Assembly (NCBI GenBank): GCA_030549775.1 | Contig: CM060172.1 | Location: forward strand, 4,857,361 to 4,921,360 | DNA length: 64,000 nt | Direction of reading: 5' to 3' | Origin: Tamarix chinensis | Taxonomy: Eukaryota; Streptophyta; Magnoliopsida; Caryophyllales; Tamaricaceae | Shown here: piece by piece, positions 59,740 through 64,000 of the stretch | Numbering within the stretch: the stretch's first letter is position 1 | Layout of the letters: the number at the start of each line of letters is the position of its first letter | Made by a program: the position numbers and the translations under genes | Notes under the pieces: model-generated | What the model was told of the DNA's origin: nothing | The model's input: only the letters and a program-made list of their open reading frames with translations | Databases searched by the model: none

Positions 59740-60660
59740 GGTTGGTTAATGGTCAGGCAATCCGAGAGAAATTCTGCACGAACCTTCTATAATACCTAGC
59801 CAATCCCATAAAGCTTTGAACCTTCGTTATGTTCGTGGGAGGCTTCCACCCTGTGATGGCCACGATCTTGGCTGGGTCCATAGCCACTCACCCTACTCAT
59901 AGAATATGTCCAAGGAAATCCACCTCTTGAAACAAGAATCTACACTTTGATAACTTTGTGTCAAGAGATGCTCTCTTAGTAGACTTAAAATAGTGTGGAG
60001 GTACTGCTCATGCTCCTCGTTCCCTTGGGAGTACACCATGATATCATCAATGAACACTACGATGAACTGATTGAGGAATGACCTAAATATCCACGTCATT
60101 AGGCCCATAAAAATGTAGGAACATTCATGAGCCCAAATGGCACCACTGTAAACTCGTAGTGTCCGTACCGGATTCGAAAGACGATCTTCATAATATCAGC
60201 ATCAGCGATCCTCAACAGATGGTACCTCGACCTCAAATTGATCTTAGAGAACACTGTGGCACCCTTCAACTAGTCAAAAAGGTCATCTATCCTCAAGAGA
60301 AGGTATTGGAGCTTCACTGTCAGTTGGTTCAGTCCTCAGTAGTCGATGTAAAGGCGGAGACTACCATCCTTCTTCTTTATGAACAGGATCGGTGCTCCCT
60401 AGGGTGACACACTCGATCGGATGTACCCGTGCTCCAACAGCTCTTCTAGTTGGGCATTTAACTCCTTCAATTAAACTAGTTCCATCCAGTAGGGTGCCTT
60501 TGTCAAGAGCTCAGCTCCTAGCACCATCTCGATCTTAAAATCAATTTATCGAACTAGGGGCATACCTGGTATCTCTTCTGGAAACACATCTGAGAACTCC
60601 TTGACTACCGGGATGCTATCTAGATCAGTCAGGTCCTTATTTAGCTCATGTACCCTACAT
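59740..60660 (-). pseudogene. Tekay reverse transcriptase
   Basis: Blocks in order: VVKEFSDVFPEEIPGMPLVR near 60,590-60,630, KAPYWMELV, ELLEHGYIRSSVSP and GAPILFIKKKDGSLRLYIDY near 60,330-60,400, [31 protein letters not shown]. Palm motif C is FIDD at 60,043-60,054 within VFIDDIMVYS. About ten in-frame stops or shifts are present. It would copy the element RNA into DNA from the tRNA-Met primer. Confidence 0.82.
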
Positions 60661-60739
60661 AGGTATAGGGGATACCCCTTCTAGACTAAGGATTATAGAG
60701 TTATTGCCAATACCACCTTGGTAGCGGGCTAAATCTAGG

Positions 60740-61125
60740 TTCTCCTCTACAAAACCCTAATTCCCTTCGGGCCTCATAAGATCACATGCTCCTAAGTGTA
60801 GTCAGTGACGGTCTTATATCCTCCCAGCATGTCCATACCCAAAATTATGTCAAAATCCTTCAAATCCATCTTGACCAGATCCACTAAGAAGTCTACCCTG
60901 CCTATGACTAAGGCCACATCAGAAAAAAAAAAATTTGACTACACTCCACCTTTTCACCGGATGGAAGCATTACAAACAGTTCTATTCTAGCAGCAGTGAT
61001 AGTCCAGCCTTACCAATAAAAGTAGATGAAATAAAGGACAAGGTAGTGCCAGAATCAAATAGGGCATGTACCGGTAGAGCGCAGATGGTGAACATACCCG
61101 TTATGATGTCAATCTAGTGGTCAGC
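60740..61125 (-). pseudogene. Tekay aspartic protease
   Basis: ALFDSGTTLSFIS near 61,050-61,090 is the active-site loop (D-S-G). The C-terminal block is DFDIILGMDML near 60,830-60,860 (F-D-[VI]-I-L-G-M-D-W-L in the family). The chain between, including LPSGEKVECSQIF, is readable with one or two frame changes. The plus-strand open frames at 60,805-61,117 are shadows. Confidence 0.8.
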
Positions 61126-61329
61126 CTCTACCTGGCTGATCCCGTTCAGGAACCCGCCTGACTAGCATGCCTTATGGGGAAAAGTCCTAGGTCCCTGAGG
61201 CCTTCCCTTAGCCTTTCTAGTTGTGGTACCAGCTGGGGCGGGTCCTCACTGGTAGTGCTACGGGGGTGCAGTCTAGAGGTACTGCTAATAAGCCTATTGT
61301 TGGGGCACTAAGGCTCCCCCCTGTGGTGC

Positions 61330-62182
61330 CTATTTAGGCTAGTACTACTGAGCACGCAAGGGTCCTCGACACTCGAATGCTCTGTGGCCCTATTTTTTGC
61401 AATTCAGGCATGTGAAGCTTACCTCCACAATCCCAACTAGGGTGACTACGGTCGCAATGTCTGCATGAGAATCCTCCCGGTGGTCCCTGGCCCCTACTAT
61501 GGTCTCTTGGTGGGGCTCTCCTCAGCCCCTCTATCTGTGGGTGGGTTATGCTCCCTAAACTATGTCCCTTGGGCTTCCTCTTCCCGAGGATAGCAATCTG
61601 CTCCTGGACTAGGGTGGCAGCGAGGTAATCATGCTCATAAAGTGTAGCTAAGTCAATGAAGGGCACTACACCCATCATTCTATGGATGCTAAAATTCAAC
61701 CCTTGCTCGAATTGGAACACCACCATGGGCTCATTGGCGACGATCCCTAGGGAAAAACGTAGTAGCTCATTGAAGCGAGTGTAATACTTGTGCACGGTCA
61801 TTGATCCCTGGGAGAGTTTCATAAATTCTCAAAGCTTGTCCCTCTTCAAGCTTTCAAGGTAGAACGGGGAGCGGAGTGCAGTATTGAATGCCTCCCAAGT
61901 TACTAGGGGACCATCTTGGGTGTGGTGCTCTACCCACCAGGCGTCTACCACGCCTCTCAAGAAGAAGACAGCTATGTTGGGCTACTAAGCTGCAGGGTAA
62001 TCCACTTCCTTGAAGGTGTGATCCATATCTCGGATCCACCCTTCGAGGATCATGGGGTCCTCCTCGCTTGAGTACATCAGAGGATGGTGAACGGTAACCC
62101 TCCGAAGCCAATCTTCACCGACGCCTTCTAAGTGGTGGGGGTGCGATGCCGACACAATGGGCTGATCTTGAACGAACTCCAT
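61330..62182 (-). pseudogene. Tekay gag
   Basis: The N-terminal open part (62,182-61,985) contains HPLMYSSEEDPMILEGWIRDM and ends at a TAG. The same chain goes on with VVDAWWVEHH and the W-x-x-F block. 61,334-61,822 holds MKLSQGSMTVHKYYTRFNEL, the typical E-F/K-x-L-x-Q-G-x-M-[ST]-V-x-x-[YF] segment. CRHCDRSHPSWDC is a short knuckle (C-x2-C-x3-H-x4-C), and a second knuckle CLNCKK*GHRAFEC can be read in another frame at about 61,365-61,425, so a frameshift lies between. Two knuckles of this form are usual in Del/Tekay Gag. Confidence 0.82.
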
Positions 62183-62477
62183 AAAGACTTCAAAGGCCTC
62201 CTCAAGTCATCCCACTCGGTTGTTCATCATTTGTGGAAGATACATAAGGAAAGGGACGTTACGGTGAACCCTTTTTTGGTTCAAAACACTTATTTCATGC
62301 TATTTCTTTTTTTTTCAAACTATTTTTAATCTACCCCTTCATTTCTTCACTGTGGCCGGGACTCTGGGATTCTTAAAACATAAGAGTTTCCTTAAGGTAT
62401 GGAAACACTTTAAAATCTAATAAAAACGTCGTAAATCAAATTTTACTTTGGAAAATAGGCATGGTTTCAAAGACCAA

Positions 62478-62493
62478 CGCTCTGATACCAACT
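62478..62493 (-). other. Tekay primer-binding site (tRNA-Met initiator type)
   Basis: Plus strand gctctgataccaac precedes the LTR at 62,494. On the minus strand this is TTGGTATCAGAGC, the exact standard complement of plant initiator tRNA-Met used by chromoviruses. It fixes both the LTR end and the orientation. Confidence 0.92.
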
Positions 62494-64000
62494 TGTAATA
62501 CCCTTAAAATTTACTACTGAAAAATTTCATTTAATGAAAGGTTTAGTAGAAGTGAAATAACAAAATGTAAATTATGGGGATATTACCACCATACTTAGTA
62601 CCAGATCGATTCACTTCTACTGTTCCAATACCAAGTGCTAAGGCTAAATAGGATTAACATCAAACATTAGGCGATAATTAAAACGAGCAATCACAAAAAA
62701 AAAATGAACCGTTAACCATACAGAAAATTAGAGTGTGGTAACCAAAAGAGGTGCAACCCAAAAGTATGGATTTAAAGTTCCAAACAATAAAAAACATCAT
62801 ACAATGGAATAAAACTAAATTATAATGATACAGGAAAAACAAAATGAAAGATAGAGTCCGGCCATGTCACTCTAGATCCCTAGGCTAGGTCTAGGCTCAA
62901 CTCTCAGCCCCTCTTGATGCCTTGTAAGTGTCGTAGGCATTGAAGATAGTATCACCGACCTGCACCAAGTCAGAAGGGCCTTCTACTCGTGGGAATGATT
63001 AGCACCCATGAAACAGGTGGTCAGTACGCTACATACTGAGTAAGAAAATCGTGAAACTAAGGCCAAACATATAAGGCACATAACATAAGCATAATCATAT
63101 AAGCAACATATAATAATACAGATAATGAGGTTGGGTTATGTTCTAGATAAATTTGTTCTTTAGTTCTCTTAACAATATACTCATTTCACATATACTCTTT
63201 ATTAATCCATGCAAGTGTAGGAAACCCATTATTATAGCTGATGGATCGGAATACATACAGGGTAGAACGCTCTTGACCACTATTATTCACTGGTGGACTG
63301 ATCTCCAGGGAAAAATGCTTGTGGCCACTATTATTTGCTGGTGGACCGGTTTGGCCCTGACTCACATGGTGTTTCATTGTAAGTACTTAGTGTGTTTCCT
63401 ATGTCTTATCTTCATTATGTTTGGTTTGTTGAGCATGAAATCCCCCACTATTACAGCCGGTGGACCAAAAATCATCTAGGGCAAAGCCCTCCTGGCCACT
63501 ATTATTTGCTGGTGAACCGCTCTCTAGGGCACCAAGGCTTCTGACTACTATTATTTGCTAGTGGACTAGTCTAGGCTCGCCTCAACAATCTTTCTCTTTA
63601 AATTGTTAGTATCTTATTCGTGTCTTATTCAATAAGCATTTCACTCTTAACATGTATGTCACCAACCTTCTACTTCTATCCTCTCAAGGGTGCCCATCCC
63701 ATACCTTGAGACTCCTACAACCCTTATCACACCTCGACATCCTTTCCCTCTTATACTTACCCATAATGAAATCCCAACTCCTAAAGGCGTGGGTTAAGGC
63801 CCAACACCTCATGGCATCAAACTCCACCTACTTTCACCCTCTAAGGTTTTCCTTTAAAAACCCTAATTGGACCTATATGACCCAACTTCCTCTCACTTAT
63901 ACTACCATTATTTCATTTATCGCCCCATATCTTATCTCATTTAGATTCAATCCCAAATCATATCACTTTACTCCTCAATTTCACATGTGATCCGAAAAAT
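62494..64000 (-). repeat. Right (5') LTR of the Tekay element, truncated by the window end
   Basis: Plus strand starts TGTAATACCC and aligns closely with the start of solo LTR D ('tttactactgaaaaatttc', 'ttagtaccagatcg', 'ccaataccaagtgctaaggc'). It has the 'cagtacgctacatactgagt' segment near 63,020 and six modules at 63,229-63,560. The open frames at 63,153-63,990 are LTR sequence and show no domain. At least 1.5 kb; by comparison 2.5-5 kb is expected. Confidence 0.88.
63229..63570 (-). repeat. Six hairpin-like modules (3+3) in the Tekay LTR
   Basis: Copies near 63,228, 63,278, 63,325, 63,445, 63,497 and 63,547. Each is (C)CACTATTATT, spacer, GCTGGTGGACCGGT or a variant, in two triplets around 'tgtttcattgtaagtactta'. 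Same layout as in solo LTRs A and D. Confidence 0.78.

Larger units (their letters stand above)
57601..62493 (-). mobile_element. Tekay/Del-type chromovirus, internal region
   Basis: Minus-strand order: primer site at 62,478-62,491, gag, protease, RT, RNase H, integrase, chromodomain and polypurine tract at 57,601-57,625. The order protease-RT-RNase H-integrase and the C-terminal chromodomain define a chromovirus. Its left LTR is interrupted by Athila; the right LTR runs out of the window. The gene sequence is almost collinear with live relatives but contains many single-base stops, mostly TAG or TGA at positions expected to be Gln, Trp or Arg. This suggests C-to-T decay of a methylated copy. 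Confidence 0.88.

Overview
The window looks like intergenic heterochromatin from a large, AT-rich flowering-plant genome. Everything I can identify is LTR-retrotransposon, and the lineages (Athila, Tat, Tekay/Del chromovirus, Cassandra TRIM) are plant-specific. I see no convincing host gene, tRNA or rRNA gene. The species cannot be named from the sequence alone. Layout: two old plus-strand retrotransposons are the substrate, and younger elements are nested in them. Host 1 is a Tat-lineage pol whose pieces lie at about 12,900-13,305, 19,294-20,420, 24,874-26,181 and 26,905-27,346, followed by a 3' minisatellite. It is interrupted by a gag-only LTR element in protease (13,306-19,293), a 4.2-kb solo LTR between RT and RNase H/integrase (20,706-24,868, TSD TATTG) and a degenerate Cassandra element with 5S-rRNA-like LTRs in integrase (26,182-26,904). 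Host 2 is a decayed plus-strand chromovirus at about 30,121-42,585. It is interrupted by solo LTRs in gag (30,689-33,617, TSD CCAAG) and after protease (34,867-40,067, TSD GCATG), and ends inside integrase where a further LTR sequence starts. From about 43,000 to beyond 64,000 lies a minus-strand Tekay/Del chromovirus (internal region 57,601-62,493: primer site, gag, protease, RT, RNase H, integrase, type II chromodomain, polypurine tract). Its left LTR carries a 12.4-kb minus-strand Athila element (44,522-56,960). That element has both LTRs, a tRNA-Asp-type primer site, gag-pol and the extra Athila ORF downstream of integrase. The first 8 kb hold a fourth solo LTR (1,612-6,761, TSD GTTGT) inside an LTR of the same superfamily, an inverted copy of that LTR, and an Athila-like gag remnant. 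All coding regions carry stops, frameshifts or deletions, so the elements look inactive. The best preserved are Athila (LTRs roughly 5-7% different over the part compared by eye) and the minus-strand Tekay element. The most notable structure is the set of four solo LTRs of 2.9-5.2 kb, each with exact 5-bp target duplications. They share an ordered architecture: a block of hairpin-like modules, a variable minisatellite, trinucleotide tracts, a GC-rich purine/pyrimidine-skewed island and an AT-rich end. Boundaries, alignments and percentages were read by eye and not computed.
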